NCBI RefSeq assembly: GCF_902859945.1
Contig: NZ_CADIKL010000006.1
Location: 186,001 to 250,000 of the forward strand
Source: Paraburkholderia caffeinitolerans
GTDB taxonomy: Bacteria > Pseudomonadota > Gammaproteobacteria > Burkholderiales > Burkholderiaceae
Direction of reading: 5' to 3'
Length of the DNA: 64,000 nt
The first letter of the stretch is position 1. Each line of letters opens with the position of its first letter. The notes under the pieces were generated by a model. That model saw only the letters and a list, made by a program, of their open reading frames with translations. It did not search any database and was not told the DNA's origin. Position numbers and translations under genes: made by a program. Positions 36,258-45,333 of the stretch are shown here, piece after piece.

Positions 36258-36323
36258 AGGCGTTCTCACGTCGTCGTTCGTCGCCCGTCGCCCGTTTCGC
36301 GCGGGCTGGACGGAGGTGGGCTC

Positions 36324-36500
36324 ATGTTCGTCAAAACGTTCGTTACGTTCTTTCTCGGTATTGCGCCGCTTCCCGCCCGTGCGGGCGGCGTCGTGCTGGC
36401 TCTCGTCGTCGCGGCCATCGTTCTGGCCGCGGCGCTATGTGCGTCGTCCGCCGCCGGTGAGATCGATCGCGCTATTCGCCTGAGTTGGTGGTTTTCGTAA
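36324..36500 (+). CDS. Small single-span membrane protein under leader control
   Basis: A 58-residue protein with a near-consensus ribosome-binding site (GGAGGTGGGCTC then ATG). MFVKTFVTFFLGIAPLPARA is followed by a strong membrane helix (about residues 22-42, VVLALVVAAIVLAAALC) and a short polar tail ending RLSWWFS. It is the first frame after the leader. I do not recognise a family. Its neighbour on the left is the NRAMP-like transporter, so a regulator of ion transport is conceivable but unproven. Confidence 0.65.
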   Translation: MFVKTFVTFFLGIAPLPARAGGVVLALVVAAIVLAAALCASSAAGEIDRAIRLSWWFS

Positions 36501-36624
36501 CCATCTTGTCGGGACATTGTCGCTGCGTTGTCGTTTTATGCAGCCAGCCTGTATTGCAACTCGCTTCTAGCGATTTAAAGTCATCGCCCCGGCCATCGCG
36601 CCGGGAAAACCTGCTTCGACCATT

Positions 36625-38082
36625 ATGAAAAAGACCCTGAAAGGCACGCTGTCGTCCTCCGCTTTGTGTGTTCTGCTCGCGCCCGCCTTCACGCCGGCCG
36701 CTTTTGCGCAGACGAGCACGCAGGCCCAACCTGCCACGCCCGATGCGGCGCAGACGGAACCCGCCGCGACACCTGCGTCCGCACCCACAGGCTTGTGGGA
36801 CCGTGCGACGCTGTTCGGCGACATGGGCGGCCTGCGCCCCTGGCTCGGCGAGCGCGGCATTACATTCGGCCTGCAGGAAACGAGTGAATATCTGAACAAT
36901 CTCTCGGGCGGCACGCATCGTGGTGGCGCTTATGACGGGCTCACCGAAATGAGCGTTGGCGTGGATACGCAAAAGGCGTTCGGTCTGCCGGGTGGCATTT
37001 TCAATGTGTCCGCATTGCAGATTCACGGCACGAATCTCACGCAGCGCAATTTGCAGACACTGCAATCCGCAAGCGGAATCGAAGCCGACGCCACGACGCG
37101 CCTCTGGGAACTCTGGTATCAGCAAAGCTTCGCGGGCGGCAAGGCCGATGTGAAGATCGGCCAGCAAAGCGTCGATCAGGAATTCATGGGGAGTCAGTAC
37201 GCAGGCGCGTTCATGAACGCGACGTTCGGCTGGCCCGTGCTGCCTTCTGCCGACATGCCGGCGGGCGGCCCCGCCTATCCGCTTTCGTCGCTGGGTGTGC
37301 GCCTGCGCGCGACGCCGTCCGATACGTGGACCGTGCTGGCGGGCGTTTTCGATGGCAGTCCGGCAGGCAGCGGCATGGGCGACCCGCAGCAACTGAACGC
37401 ACATGACACGAACTTCAACCTGCACGACGGCGCGCTCTTCATCGGCGAAGTGCAGTACGCGCTCAACCCCGCGCCGGCCAACCCGGCAGATGCAAAAAAT
37501 GCAGGATTGCCAGGCACTTACAAGCTGGGCCTCTGGTACCACACGCAGCAATTCGCCGACCAGCGCTACGACAACACGGGCTTGTCGCTCGCGAACCCGG
37601 CGAGCACGGGCATCCCGCAATCGCACCACGGCGACTATAGCTTCTATGCGGTCGCGGACCAGATGGTGTGGCGGCCCAGCGCGGACAGCCCGCAATCACT
37701 GGGCGTGTTCGCGCGCGTGATGGCCGCGCCCGGCGACCGCAATCTCGTGGATCTCGCGGTGAACGCCGGTGTGGTTTTGAAGGCGCCGTTCAAGGGACGC
37801 GACAACGACTCGGTAGGGCTCGCGGTGGGCTACGCAAAAATCGGCTCGCATGCGCAGGGTCTCGCGAGCGACATGGCGACATACACACCGGGCTATCCGT
37901 CGCGCAGCGCGGAGACCGTGCTGGAGGCGACTTATCAGTATCAGGTGGCGCCGTGGTGGCAGTTGCAGGCCGATTTCCAGTACTTCTTCAGGCCGGCGGG
38001 CGGCATCCCCGATCCGCAGGATCTCACGCGGCGCGTGGGAGACGAAGCGGTCGTGGGCGTGAGGACCGTGATCGTGTTCTGA
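36625..38082 (+). CDS. OprB family carbohydrate-selective porin
   Basis: A 485-residue outer-membrane protein: signal peptide 1-28 (AAFAQ), an Ala/Pro/Thr-rich linker to about residue 57, then the OprB barrel starting LWDRATLFGDMGGLRPWLGE, with typical RLWELWYQQSF and GVRLRATPSDTW segments and a terminal Phe (TVIVF). OprB porins pass glucose and other sugars. It is 124 bases after the small membrane protein and could be cotranscribed or have its own promoter. Confidence 0.9.
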   Translation: MKKTLKGTLSSSALCVLLAPAFTPAAFAQTSTQAQPATPDAAQTEPAATPASAPTGLWDRATLFGDMGGLRPWLGERGITFGLQETSEYLNNLSGGTHRGGAYDGLTEMSVGVDTQKAFGLPGGIFNVSALQIHGTNLTQRNLQTLQSASGIEADATTRLWELWYQQSFAGGKADVKIGQQSVDQEFMGSQYAGAFMNATFGWPVLPSADMPAGGPAYPLSSLGVRLRATPSDTWTVLAGVFDGSPAGSGMGDPQQLNAHDTNFNLHDGALFIGEVQYALNPAPANPADAKNAGLPGTYKLGLWYHTQQFADQRYDNTGLSLANPASTGIPQSHHGDYSFYAVADQMVWRPSADSPQSLGVFARVMAAPGDRNLVDLAVNAGVVLKAPFKGRDNDSVGLAVGYAKIGSHAQGLASDMATYTPGYPSRSAETVLEATYQYQVAPWWQLQADFQYFFRPAGGIPDPQDLTRRVGDEAVVGVRTVIVF

Positions 38083-38399
38083 TGAGGTTCGCGTGTGGCA
38101 GGCGCGGTGGCGCAATTGAATCGAATTTCACAATAATCTAATTCACCGATTCGAGCGTAACGTCGCGCGATTGCCACACGTCCATGACATTTCCATGACG
38201 GCGCGAGTTTAGAAATTTCCTTTTCGCACAAAGTTTTAAGCGGGGAAATTCCGATATTTCCATATTCCGCAATTGACTGTTCCAGCGTGAGCGCACGCCC
38301 TTGCTCAAGCATCGACACTTAAACTTCGCTCCGGGATTGACGGGGTGGCTCCAATACCCGGGCCACTTCAGCGCGGTCTGAATGTCAGAAAGGAAAGTC
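38083..38399. other. Intergenic region between two porin genes
   Basis: No gene seen. It is clearly A/T-richer than the flanks around 38120-38300, as expected for a strongly transcribed porin promoter with a long leader. No clear operator recognised. A GAAAGGAAAG ribosome-binding site precedes the next gene. Confidence 0.4.
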
Positions 38400-39560
38400 A
38401 TGAAGCACACTTTGATTGTTGCGGGCGTACTGAGCGCATTCGCAGTTTCGGCTCACGCGCAAAGCAGCGTCACGCTGTACGGCGCACTGGACGCGGGTAT
38501 CGTCTATGCAAACAACGCTGGTGGCCACGCCGCATGGAATCAGGGCAGCGGCGCATTGTCCGATACGTACTTCGGCCTGAAGGGCAGTGAGGACCTGGGC
38601 GGTGGCGTGCATGCCATCTTCAGATTGGAGAACGGCTTCAATTTGAATAGCGGTAGCAACACGGAAGCTGGAACGATGTTCAACCGCCAGGCATACGTCG
38701 GTCTGCAAAGCGACCAGTACGGTGCGCTGACGCTGGGCCGCCAGTACGATTCGATGGTCGATTATCTGTCGCCGCTTTCGGAGGCCGGCTCGGGCTATGG
38801 CAACAACATGGCGGCTCACCCGTTCGACAACGACAACCTCGATCACTCGTTCTCGATCAAGAACTCGGTCAAGTACTCGAGCGCCAACTATGCAGGCTTC
38901 AAGTTCGGCGGCCTGTACGGCTTCAGCAACGACGCGGGCCAGTTCGCGAACAACCGCGCATGGAGCCTTGGTGCATCGTACGGCAACGGCCCGCTGAACT
39001 TCGCGGCGGCTTACCTGCAGATGAACAACTCGCGCACGACCAGCAATGCGAATGGCGCGAACTCGGCAGGCAGCGGCAATAACTTCAATCTCGCGGCGGA
39101 AACGCAGCGCACCTTCGGTGCGGGCCTGAACTACACGTATGGCCCGGCAACGGTGGGCTTCGTGTGGACCCACACGCAATACCAGGGCCTGATGTCGGGC
39201 GGCCAGGGCGGTGGCACGAACATCGTCTTCACGCAGCCGAACACGGGCCTGCGCCTCGACAACTTCGAGCTGAACGGCCGCTATGCGCTGACGCCGGCAC
39301 TGAGCCTCGACGCGTCGTACACGTACACCGACGGCAAGCTCACCAGCAACGTTGGCTCGGCTGATCCGAAGTGGCACACGGTTTCGCTGCAGGCCGACTA
39401 CTCGCTCTCGAAGCGCACCGACGTTTATGTCGAAGGCGTTTATCAGCACGCTTCGGGCCAGTTGAACGGTGTTTCGAACGTGGCCATGATCAACACGCTG
39501 TCGCCGTCGACCACGCCGAACCAGGTCGCCGCAACGGTGGGTCTGCGTCACCGCTTCTAA
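38400..39560 (+). CDS. Gram-negative porin (OmpC family)
   Basis: A 386-residue porin: signal peptide 1-20 (SAHA), mature QSSVTLYGALDAGIVYANN, SEDLGGGVHAIFRLENGFN, and C-terminal TVGLRHRF. It is a paralogue of the porin at 21507. Well-defined start (AAGGAAAGTC then ATG). A strong bidirectional terminator follows. Confidence 0.95.
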   Translation: MKHTLIVAGVLSAFAVSAHAQSSVTLYGALDAGIVYANNAGGHAAWNQGSGALSDTYFGLKGSEDLGGGVHAIFRLENGFNLNSGSNTEAGTMFNRQAYVGLQSDQYGALTLGRQYDSMVDYLSPLSEAGSGYGNNMAAHPFDNDNLDHSFSIKNSVKYSSANYAGFKFGGLYGFSNDAGQFANNRAWSLGASYGNGPLNFAAAYLQMNNSRTTSNANGANSAGSGNNFNLAAETQRTFGAGLNYTYGPATVGFVWTHTQYQGLMSGGQGGGTNIVFTQPNTGLRLDNFELNGRYALTPALSLDASYTYTDGKLTSNVGSADPKWHTVSLQADYSLSKRTDVYVEGVYQHASGQLNGVSNVAMINTLSPSTTPNQVAATVGLRHRF

Positions 39561-39595
39561 GCGAAGCTCGATCGTCCGATTATCCGGTCGGAATT

Positions 39596-39654
39596 CGGCC
39601 CGCTGTGCGAAATGCGCTCACGAGGTGCATTTCGCCAGCGGGCCGGTTGCTTTT
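39596..39654. terminator. Long bidirectional terminator between convergent genes
   Basis: About 19 paired positions: CGGCCCGCTG and GCGAAATGC (39596-39615) against GCATTTCGC and CAGCGGGCCG (39627-39645), followed by GTTGCTTTT. It separates the porin from the minus-strand catabolic operon. Confidence 0.8.
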
Positions 39655-39674
39655 CTCGTGCTGGCTGCGCCGCT

Positions 39675-39959
39675 TCAATTCGGCGCGATGGCCGAAGGAT
39701 GCTGGGCGAGCGGCGTTACCGCGATTTTCATGAACGGGAAGAGCGGCAGCGCGGCAAGCAGCGTATGCAGCTCGTCGTTCGACTCCACATCGAAAACGCT
39801 GTAGTTCGCATACTCGCCCGCGACGCGCCACAAGTGACGCCATTTGCCTTCGCGTTGCAGCTTCTGTGAGAACGCTTTTTCTTCTGCCTTCAATGCGTCG
39901 GCGTAAGCAGCGTCGGTGCCGTGCGGAATTTGCACCTGCATGTGTACGAGATAGAGCAC
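39675..39959 (-). CDS. Muconolactone delta-isomerase family protein
   Basis: A 94-residue protein of the CatC (MIase) family: LYLVHMQVQIP, the helix AYADALKAEEKAFSQ, KWRHLWRVAGEYANYSVFDV, and LPLFPFMKIAVTPLAQHP. CatC enzymes are about 96 residues and isomerise muconolactone to 3-oxoadipate enol-lactone. It starts at GTG with GGAG eight bases upstream. It is the last gene of the operon and is not with the other catechol genes, so it may be a paralogue acting on another lactone. Confidence 0.8.
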   Translation of the reverse strand: MLYLVHMQVQIPHGTDAAYADALKAEEKAFSQKLQREGKWRHLWRVAGEYANYSVFDVESNDELHTLLAALPLFPFMKIAVTPLAQHPSAIAPN

Positions 39960-40008
39960 GTTCGATCTCCGGTTAATCATGAATGTGGGTTTTAATGCGT
40001 TCCCGGGA

Positions 40009-41337
40009 TCAGCCCCAGACGAGAATCGCCACCGAATAGACGATGCCGATCCAGAACATCATGATGACCGTATAGCCCATGATGTCCTTGAGCTTGAGCC
40101 GCGAGAGCGCGAGCGCCGGCAGGATCCAGAACGGTTGCACCAGATCGTTCCAGGCGTTGCCGAGCATTACGGCTACGGAGGTGTGACTCACCGATGCGCC
40201 AATCGTCTTGGCCGCTTCGATCATGAACGGGCCCTGGATGACCCAGTGGCCGCCGCCCGAGGGTGCGAAGAAGTTGATGACGAACGAACTGATCAAGCCC
40301 CAGAACGGCAGCGTGGCAGGCGTAGCGACTTTGACGAAGGCTGCGGAGAGCGTATCGACGAGCCCCGAGGACGCCATGATCGCCATGATGCCCGCGTAGA
40401 ACGGATACTGGAGAATGATGCCGCTGATCGTGCGAATGCCTTCATTGAGTTTCTCGACGTAGCGGATGGGCGTGCCCAGCAGCAGGATGCCGAGAAACAG
40501 AATAAAGAAGTTGATGAGGTTCAGGTCGATCGAGCCGCCCTGGACGAAGTGCAGCGCCACGTAGCCCATGCCGATTGCGCCGATCACAAAGCTCAACAGG
40601 CGGCTGTTGTTGAGGCGATGGGCGAGCGTGCCGCTTTCGTCGGTGTCGAGCACGGGGGCGGCGGCCTTGGGCGCCGCGTCGAGCGCGCGGTCGATTTCCT
40701 TCACGGGTTGGCCCGCTTTTGGATGCAACCACGCGTTCAGAAGCGGCAGCGTCACGATGGTCACGAGGCTCGTGATCAGCATGGTGGGCGAAAAAATTGT
40801 TTCGGAGAGCGGAATGATGCCCATCTGCGCTTCGAGCGGATGGCCCTTGGTCGAGATCAGCACGGGAATGCTGGCGGAGAGGCCCAGGCCGTAGAGCGTG
40901 AAGGCGCTGTATGCGGAGGCGATGATGAGCGGATAGTGCACGCCCTTCACACGCAATGCGAGCTTGCGCGCGACAATGCCGCCCACCACGAGGCCGAAAC
41001 CCCAGTTGAGCCAGCTGCCGATGCCGCCCACCAGCGTCGCCACGATAATTGCCGTGCGTGGCGAGCTTACATGCGAGACGAGGCGGTCGAGAAGGCGGTC
41101 GGTGAGCGGTGCAGTGGCGAGCACGTAGCCCATCGCGAGAATCACGGCCATCTGTGTCGTGAAAGCAAGCAGCGCCCAGAAGCCCTTGCCCCAGCTTGTA
41201 GTCAGCGCGGTAATGGCCTGGCCTTGCACGGTCACGGCCAGCACCATGGTGAGCAAGGTGAGGCCGATCGCGAAGACAAAGGGATCGGGCAAGTACCGGC
41301 GCATTAGCTCGGTGAAAAACGCGGTGATTCTTTGCAT
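40009..41337 (-). CDS. atoE: Short-chain fatty acid transporter, AtoE family
   Basis: A 442-residue, about 12-helix membrane protein of the AtoE family. Starts RYLPDPFVFAIGLTLLT; conserved GIGSWLNWGFGLVVGG and FFAPSGGGHWVIQGP motifs. AtoE carries acetoacetate and short-chain acids. It lies between a 3-hydroxyacyl-CoA dehydrogenase and the muconolactone-isomerase-like gene in one minus-strand operon, so it probably imports the operon's short-chain acid substrate. Confidence 0.9.
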   Translation of the reverse strand: MQRITAFFTELMRRYLPDPFVFAIGLTLLTMVLAVTVQGQAITALTTSWGKGFWALLAFTTQMAVILAMGYVLATAPLTDRLLDRLVSHVSSPRTAIIVATLVGGIGSWLNWGFGLVVGGIVARKLALRVKGVHYPLIIASAYSAFTLYGLGLSASIPVLISTKGHPLEAQMGIIPLSETIFSPTMLITSLVTIVTLPLLNAWLHPKAGQPVKEIDRALDAAPKAAAPVLDTDESGTLAHRLNNSRLLSFVIGAIGMGYVALHFVQGGSIDLNLINFFILFLGILLLGTPIRYVEKLNEGIRTISGIILQYPFYAGIMAIMASSGLVDTLSAAFVKVATPATLPFWGLISSFVINFFAPSGGGHWVIQGPFMIEAAKTIGASVSHTSVAVMLGNAWNDLVQPFWILPALALSRLKLKDIMGYTVIMMFWIGIVYSVAILVWG

Positions 41338-41412
41338 GGGTCTGTCTCTTTTCAGTCGTAATCGTTGTGTGGTCTCTCTCGCCGTGACATCGCGCTCACG
41401 CGAGCGTTCGGT

Positions 41413-42414
41413 TCAATCCTTGTCGGGCGGTGTGGTTTTACGATGCTTCGCTAGCCGCATGAGCTGGCGGTCGCGCCACGCCACGCGCGCCTCCCATTGA
41501 TCGAGCGGCAACGCTGTGCGCAGCGCGGTTTCCACCTGCGCGACGAGTTCGGGTGTCCATGGGTCGTGCTGGCCGCGCTCGGCGCCCATCCGTTCATAGG
41601 ACGGCCCCATCTTCAGCGCGTGCGAGGCGATGCCGCCGCGCGTGTTCAAGTCGACGGTCTCGAACGGGCCGATCACGGACCAGCGCGGCGCGAGCCCTTC
41701 GCGCATCACCGTGTCGATGTCGTCGACGGAGGCCACGCCGTCGCGCACGAGGCAATACGCTTCGCGCAGCAGCGCGCCTTGCAGCCGGTTGAAGACGAAG
41801 CCGGCCACTTCCTTTTTTACGTGCACGGGCAGCAGGCCCGCTTCGGTATAGAGCGCAATTGCGCGCGTGGTGGCGGCCGGAGCCGTGAACGGCGCGGGCA
41901 CGATCTCGACCACGGGCACGAGATAGGGCGGATTGCCGGGATGCGCGACGAGGCAGCGCGCATGGCCCGGGAAGGTCTCATCGACAAATTTCGAGGCCGC
42001 GAGAAATGATGAGGCGCTCGCGAGAATCGCATGCTCTGGCGCGGCGCGATCGATTTGCGCGAAGAGTTCGCGCTTCAGTTCGGCGCGCTCGGGTGCGCAT
42101 TCCTGTACGAGATCGGCGTCGGCGGCCGCGGCTTCCAGCGTGGCAACCACCTCCACGCGCGCGGCGATCTGCGCCGCGCTTTCATCGATCAGCGCGAAGC
42201 GCGCGAGGTCCGAGAGACGCGCGTTGAGTTCGGCGGGCGCCGCCGCGCGCCGTGCTGCGTCCGGATCGAAGAGGCGCACGCGCCAGCCGGTGCGCGCGAA
42301 CTGAAGCGCGAACGCCACGCCAATGCTGCCTGCGCCGACGATGCCCGCGCGCCGCGCGCCAGCGGCCGTTGCAGTCGTGCCGCTGCGTGAATCGAGGTGG
42401 TCGGCGGGTGGCAT
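41413..42414 (-). CDS. 3-hydroxyacyl-CoA dehydrogenase NAD-binding family protein
   Basis: A 333-residue dehydrogenase: N-terminal Rossmann motif GIVGAGSIGVAFALQFAR with Asp at the end of strand 2 (LFDPD), the LVQECAPE and AHPGNPPYLVPVVEIVPAP segments with catalytic His, and a C-terminal dimerisation domain with GPFETVDLNTRGGI. The PGNPPYL variant resembles L-carnitine dehydrogenase and lambda-crystallin-type 3-hydroxyacid enzymes, so a free hydroxyacid and not a CoA ester may be the substrate. It starts two bases after the SDR stop. Confidence 0.85.
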   Translation of the reverse strand: MPPADHLDSRSGTTATAAGARRAGIVGAGSIGVAFALQFARTGWRVRLFDPDAARRAAAPAELNARLSDLARFALIDESAAQIAARVEVVATLEAAAADADLVQECAPERAELKRELFAQIDRAAPEHAILASASSFLAASKFVDETFPGHARCLVAHPGNPPYLVPVVEIVPAPFTAPAATTRAIALYTEAGLLPVHVKKEVAGFVFNRLQGALLREAYCLVRDGVASVDDIDTVMREGLAPRWSVIGPFETVDLNTRGGIASHALKMGPSYERMGAERGQHDPWTPELVAQVETALRTALPLDQWEARVAWRDRQLMRLAKHRKTTPPDKD

Positions 42415-42416
42415 CG

Positions 42417-43118
42417 TCAGACTCCCGCGACGCCGACCGTCATGCCGCCGCATACATAGAGCACCTGGCCCGTGACGAAGCCGCTGCGCGCGTCGAGCAG
42501 ATACGAGGCGGCGTGCGCGATGTCGTCGGGCGTGCCCACGCGCTTCACCGGCACCGCGTTGATGATGGCTTGGGTGCGCGGCGCATCGGGCGGGTTGGCG
42601 CGATCGAACAGCTCGGTGCGGATGGGGCCCGGGCCGATAGCATTGGCGGTAATGCCGAATGCGCCCAACTCCAGCGCCCACACGCGCGTCATGCCGATGA
42701 GCGCCGCCTTGGTGGCCGAGTACGCGGTGCGCAGCTCCTTGCCGAGCGCCGCGCGCGACGACATGTTCACGATGCGCCCGAACCCCGCGGCCTTCATGCC
42801 AGGCAGCAGCGCCTGCATGCACTGCTGCGCGCAGCGCACGTTGAGCGCCCACGCGCGTTCGAGCTCGTCGAGCGTCTGGTGTTCGGCATCCGCCGGAACC
42901 ACGATGCCTACATTGTTGATAAGGCGCGTGATGGGGCCGTCCGCGAGCGCGCGCGCGAGCGCTTGCGCCGTGGCCTCGATATCGGAGAGGTCGGCGATGA
43001 TGCCGTCGCCCACGCGGTCGATCACAACCGCTTCGTAGCCGTCTGCCTCGCAGCGGGCGGCACACGCGGCGCCAATGCCGGCGGCGCCGCCGGTGATCAA
43101 AACTCGTTCTTTAGCCAT
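42417..43118 (-). CDS. Short-chain dehydrogenase/reductase (SDR)
   Basis: A 233-residue classical SDR: cofactor motif TGGAAGIG (9-16), NNVG, catalytic Ser in VNMSSRAA and Tyr-x-x-x-Lys in TAYSATKAA, then IGPGPIRTELF. It is shorter than usual (about 250) because the strand 2-helix region is compact. Likely an NAD(P)-dependent alcohol dehydrogenase acting after the cyclase-family hydrolase in this operon. Confidence 0.9.
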   Translation of the reverse strand: MAKERVLITGGAAGIGAACAARCEADGYEAVVIDRVGDGIIADLSDIEATAQALARALADGPITRLINNVGIVVPADAEHQTLDELERAWALNVRCAQQCMQALLPGMKAAGFGRIVNMSSRAALGKELRTAYSATKAALIGMTRVWALELGAFGITANAIGPGPIRTELFDRANPPDAPRTQAIINAVPVKRVGTPDDIAHAASYLLDARSGFVTGQVLYVCGGMTVGVAGV

Positions 43119-43161
43119 GTCGGGAATGCGGATCGAGATAATTTTGGAATGCTGAATGAAT

Positions 43162-44214
43162 TCAAACGGTGGCGACCGGCGTGACCGGCGAGCCCATCGC
43201 GCCCGGCAGCCGCAACGGCGGCGCGGTGAGCATGAAGCGCGAGCGCTGGTGCTCGCGCAGCCACGCGGCGAGATCGCGCAAATACCAAAGCTCGCCGAGC
43301 GGCAGGCCCAGCTTGAAGAGACAGTGATGATGCAGCGGCATGAGCGGGTGCTCGCCCGGCGTGGCGGGCTCGCGCGCGGGGTAGCGCTCGACTGCGTAGT
43401 TGTCGGCGGCGAGCGCGGCAATGCCCGAGTCGGTGATCCACTGCAAAAGGCGCGCGTCGCGGCCGTCGAGCGCGCTGCAATGGCGCGCGAGCACGGCTTC
43501 GTCGGGCTGGCGGTTCATTTCCAGCACCATTTCGGCGAAGCCGGTGCGCAGCACGAGCATGTCGCCGCGCTCCACTTCGACGCGGTCCGCCTGCATCACG
43601 CGCATGAGGTCGTCGTAGCCGACGGTGCGGTATTCGCGTCCGAAATGCGCGGCCAGGTCGATCAGCACACCGCGGCCCTGCATGCCCTTTACCGCGAGGT
43701 TCTCGATGCCGAGCACATCGGCGTGGCTGTGCTCGCCGCCGCAGGCGTGTGGCGCGAAGCCGTTTTCCGCGCGGTATTCCATCGGGCCGACGATGTCCTG
43801 GTTCGCGCGATAGCCGTTGTAATAGACGCTTTCGGCCACGCCGTCGGCATCGGCGTCGAAGCGCGCGCCCACGTGCGCGAGCGCATCCCATTGCGTCGAA
43901 TATTGCAGCGAAAGCAGCACCTGGTCGTCGCTCACGACATCGGTGGCGCCGGGCTGATTGCGCGCGAACGGGAAGTTCACATAGGGCAGGCCGTCGCGAA
44001 AGGTCGGACGCAGCACGGGCGGATGGCGGCGCACATTGAGCTTGCTCTCGCCCGGAAAGTCGAGTGGCAGCGAGAGCGTGAAGCTGAGCCCCGCGCGAAT
44101 TTCGCGGGCGCCTTTGAGCACTTGCTCCGCGCCGATGAGGTTGGGGCGGCCCAACTGATCGTCGGGGCCGAAGTCGCCCCAGTTCGAGCCTTCCGGCCGG
44201 TTCTTCCAACGCAT
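43162..44214 (-). CDS. Cyclase family protein (kynurenine formamidase-like hydrolase)
   Basis: A 350-residue metal-dependent hydrolase of the cyclase family. SLQYSTQWDALAHVG is the metal-site region (variant of HxGTHxDAPxH) and LPLHHHCLFKLGLPLGELWYL near the C-terminus is typical of the longer members. Known relatives open lactam or lactone rings (isatin hydrolase, formylkynurenine). First structural gene of the operon after the IclR gene; GGGGAGGAAC precedes its ATG. Substrate unknown. Confidence 0.85.
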   Translation of the reverse strand: MRWKNRPEGSNWGDFGPDDQLGRPNLIGAEQVLKGAREIRAGLSFTLSLPLDFPGESKLNVRRHPPVLRPTFRDGLPYVNFPFARNQPGATDVVSDDQVLLSLQYSTQWDALAHVGARFDADADGVAESVYYNGYRANQDIVGPMEYRAENGFAPHACGGEHSHADVLGIENLAVKGMQGRGVLIDLAAHFGREYRTVGYDDLMRVMQADRVEVERGDMLVLRTGFAEMVLEMNRQPDEAVLARHCSALDGRDARLLQWITDSGIAALAADNYAVERYPAREPATPGEHPLMPLHHHCLFKLGLPLGELWYLRDLAAWLREHQRSRFMLTAPPLRLPGAMGSPVTPVATV

Positions 44215-44275
44215 GCTTCGTTCCTCCCCGTCCTTGCCGGACGGTTACGCCATGACTGCCGCCGGCGCTGAGCCT

Positions 44276-45019
44276 TCAGGCGGCCAGCAGCGATGGCGGG
44301 ATTTGCGCGAATACTTCGAGCAGCGCCTGCACGGCGTGCTGCTCGTTGCTCAGGAGGCGCGCCTTGGGCGCGCCGATGACGAGCGCGAACGCTTCGCCGT
44401 GAATCAGAAAACCGCGCGCGAGGCCGGCCACGTCTTCGATGCTTTCGCCCGTCGAGCGATGCCAGCCGTCCGCTATGCCTTGCTCGATCTCGCGCTCGAA
44501 GGTTGCACGATCAACGAACGAGCCGCCGGGCGCTATCGTCAACGGCTCGCAGCTGTCGAGCAGCTTGCGCCGCGGCGTGGGGGCCAGCGCGCCGAGCAGC
44601 GCCTTGCCGGCCGCGCTCGTGACCGACATGAAGCCGCCGGGTTCGTCGCTGTAACGGATCTTCTGGCGCGACTCCATCACGTCGAGATAGACGACGCGGT
44701 TGCCCGCCAGCGTGGCCAGCGCGGCGGTTTCGCCGGTGGTGTCGCGCAGCGTGGCGAGCAGCGGCTGGAACATCAGCGTCAACGGGTCTTCGCTGCAGAT
44801 GTCGCGCGCGACATGCAGGAGACGCTGCGTGGGGTAATAGCCGGCCTTCACGCCCGGAGCGTAGAGATAGCCCTTGGCCACCATCGTCTGCAACAGCGCG
44901 TGGCAGCTCGATAGCGGGATCTCGGTTCGACGCGCAATCTCGCTGTAGATCATGGGTTGCCGGACTTCGGCAAAGAGGTTGATCACGTCGAAGACGCGCA
45001 CTGCAGTTTTCACATCCAT
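44276..45019 (-). CDS. IclR family transcriptional regulator
   Basis: A 247-residue regulator: N-terminal winged helix about residues 5-65 (MIYSEIARRTEIPLSSCHALLQ) and an IclR effector domain. The ATG at 45019 is used; a TTG 12 codons upstream would place an inverted repeat inside the gene. First gene of the minus-strand operon (61 bases before the cyclase gene). The intergenic region carries a PcaR-like palindrome near the divergent MHS transporter, so it probably regulates both directions. Confidence 0.9.
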   Translation of the reverse strand: MDVKTAVRVFDVINLFAEVRQPMIYSEIARRTEIPLSSCHALLQTMVAKGYLYAPGVKAGYYPTQRLLHVARDICSEDPLTLMFQPLLATLRDTTGETAALATLAGNRVVYLDVMESRQKIRYSDEPGGFMSVTSAAGKALLGALAPTPRRKLLDSCEPLTIAPGGSFVDRATFEREIEQGIADGWHRSTGESIEDVAGLARGFLIHGEAFALVIGAPKARLLSNEQHAVQALLEVFAQIPPSLLAA

Positions 45020-45025
45020 GAGATC

Positions 45026-45045
45026 ATTATCGGCATATCGATAAT
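45026..45045. promoter_or_regulatory. Inverted repeat at the IclR start, candidate operator
   Basis: ATTATCG (45026-45032) and CGATAAT (45039-45045) form a perfect 7-bp repeat with a 6-base centre, immediately upstream of the chosen IclR start codon. Autoregulation is inferred. Confidence 0.55.
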
Positions 45046-45199
45046 ATTCTGACAACAGGCTTTCGGGTAAACACCTAAATCGCGCGATCGGCGGCCCAGA
45101 CTGAGGATAGGGCGGATTCGGGTTATCCCTTGGTTGACGCTATAAAGCGAGCGCTTCATAGTCCGCACCGCTCGGCGACTGTTCGATAAATGAAAGGTT

Positions 45200-45214
45200 G
45201 TTCGGTAATCGAAC
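45200..45214. promoter_or_regulatory. IclR/PcaR-like palindrome GTTCG-N5-CGAAC
   Basis: GTTCGGTAATCGAAC is a perfect palindrome closely resembling the GTTCGATAATCGCAC site of the IclR-family regulator PcaR. A half copy GTTCGATAA starts at 45181. Confidence 0.6.
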
Positions 45215-45246
45215 GCCGATGATGCGCCTGCAGCCGCATCTAGAAG

Positions 45247-45294
45247 CGGCGTGTTTCGCATCGGAAAAGTCCCGGGCTCGGCGTGTTTCGCATC
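45247..45294. repeat. Two 16-bp direct repeats before the MHS transporter
   Basis: CGGCGTGTTTCGCATC occurs at 45247-45262 and again at 45279-45294, exactly 32 bp apart (about three helical turns), each followed by a GAAA-containing end. They lie 40-87 bases before the MHS start and may be activator or repressor sites. Confidence 0.6.
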
Positions 45295-45333
45295 AGAAAC
45301 GCGGCGTCCGACATCGATTTCTGGAGACGCAAC

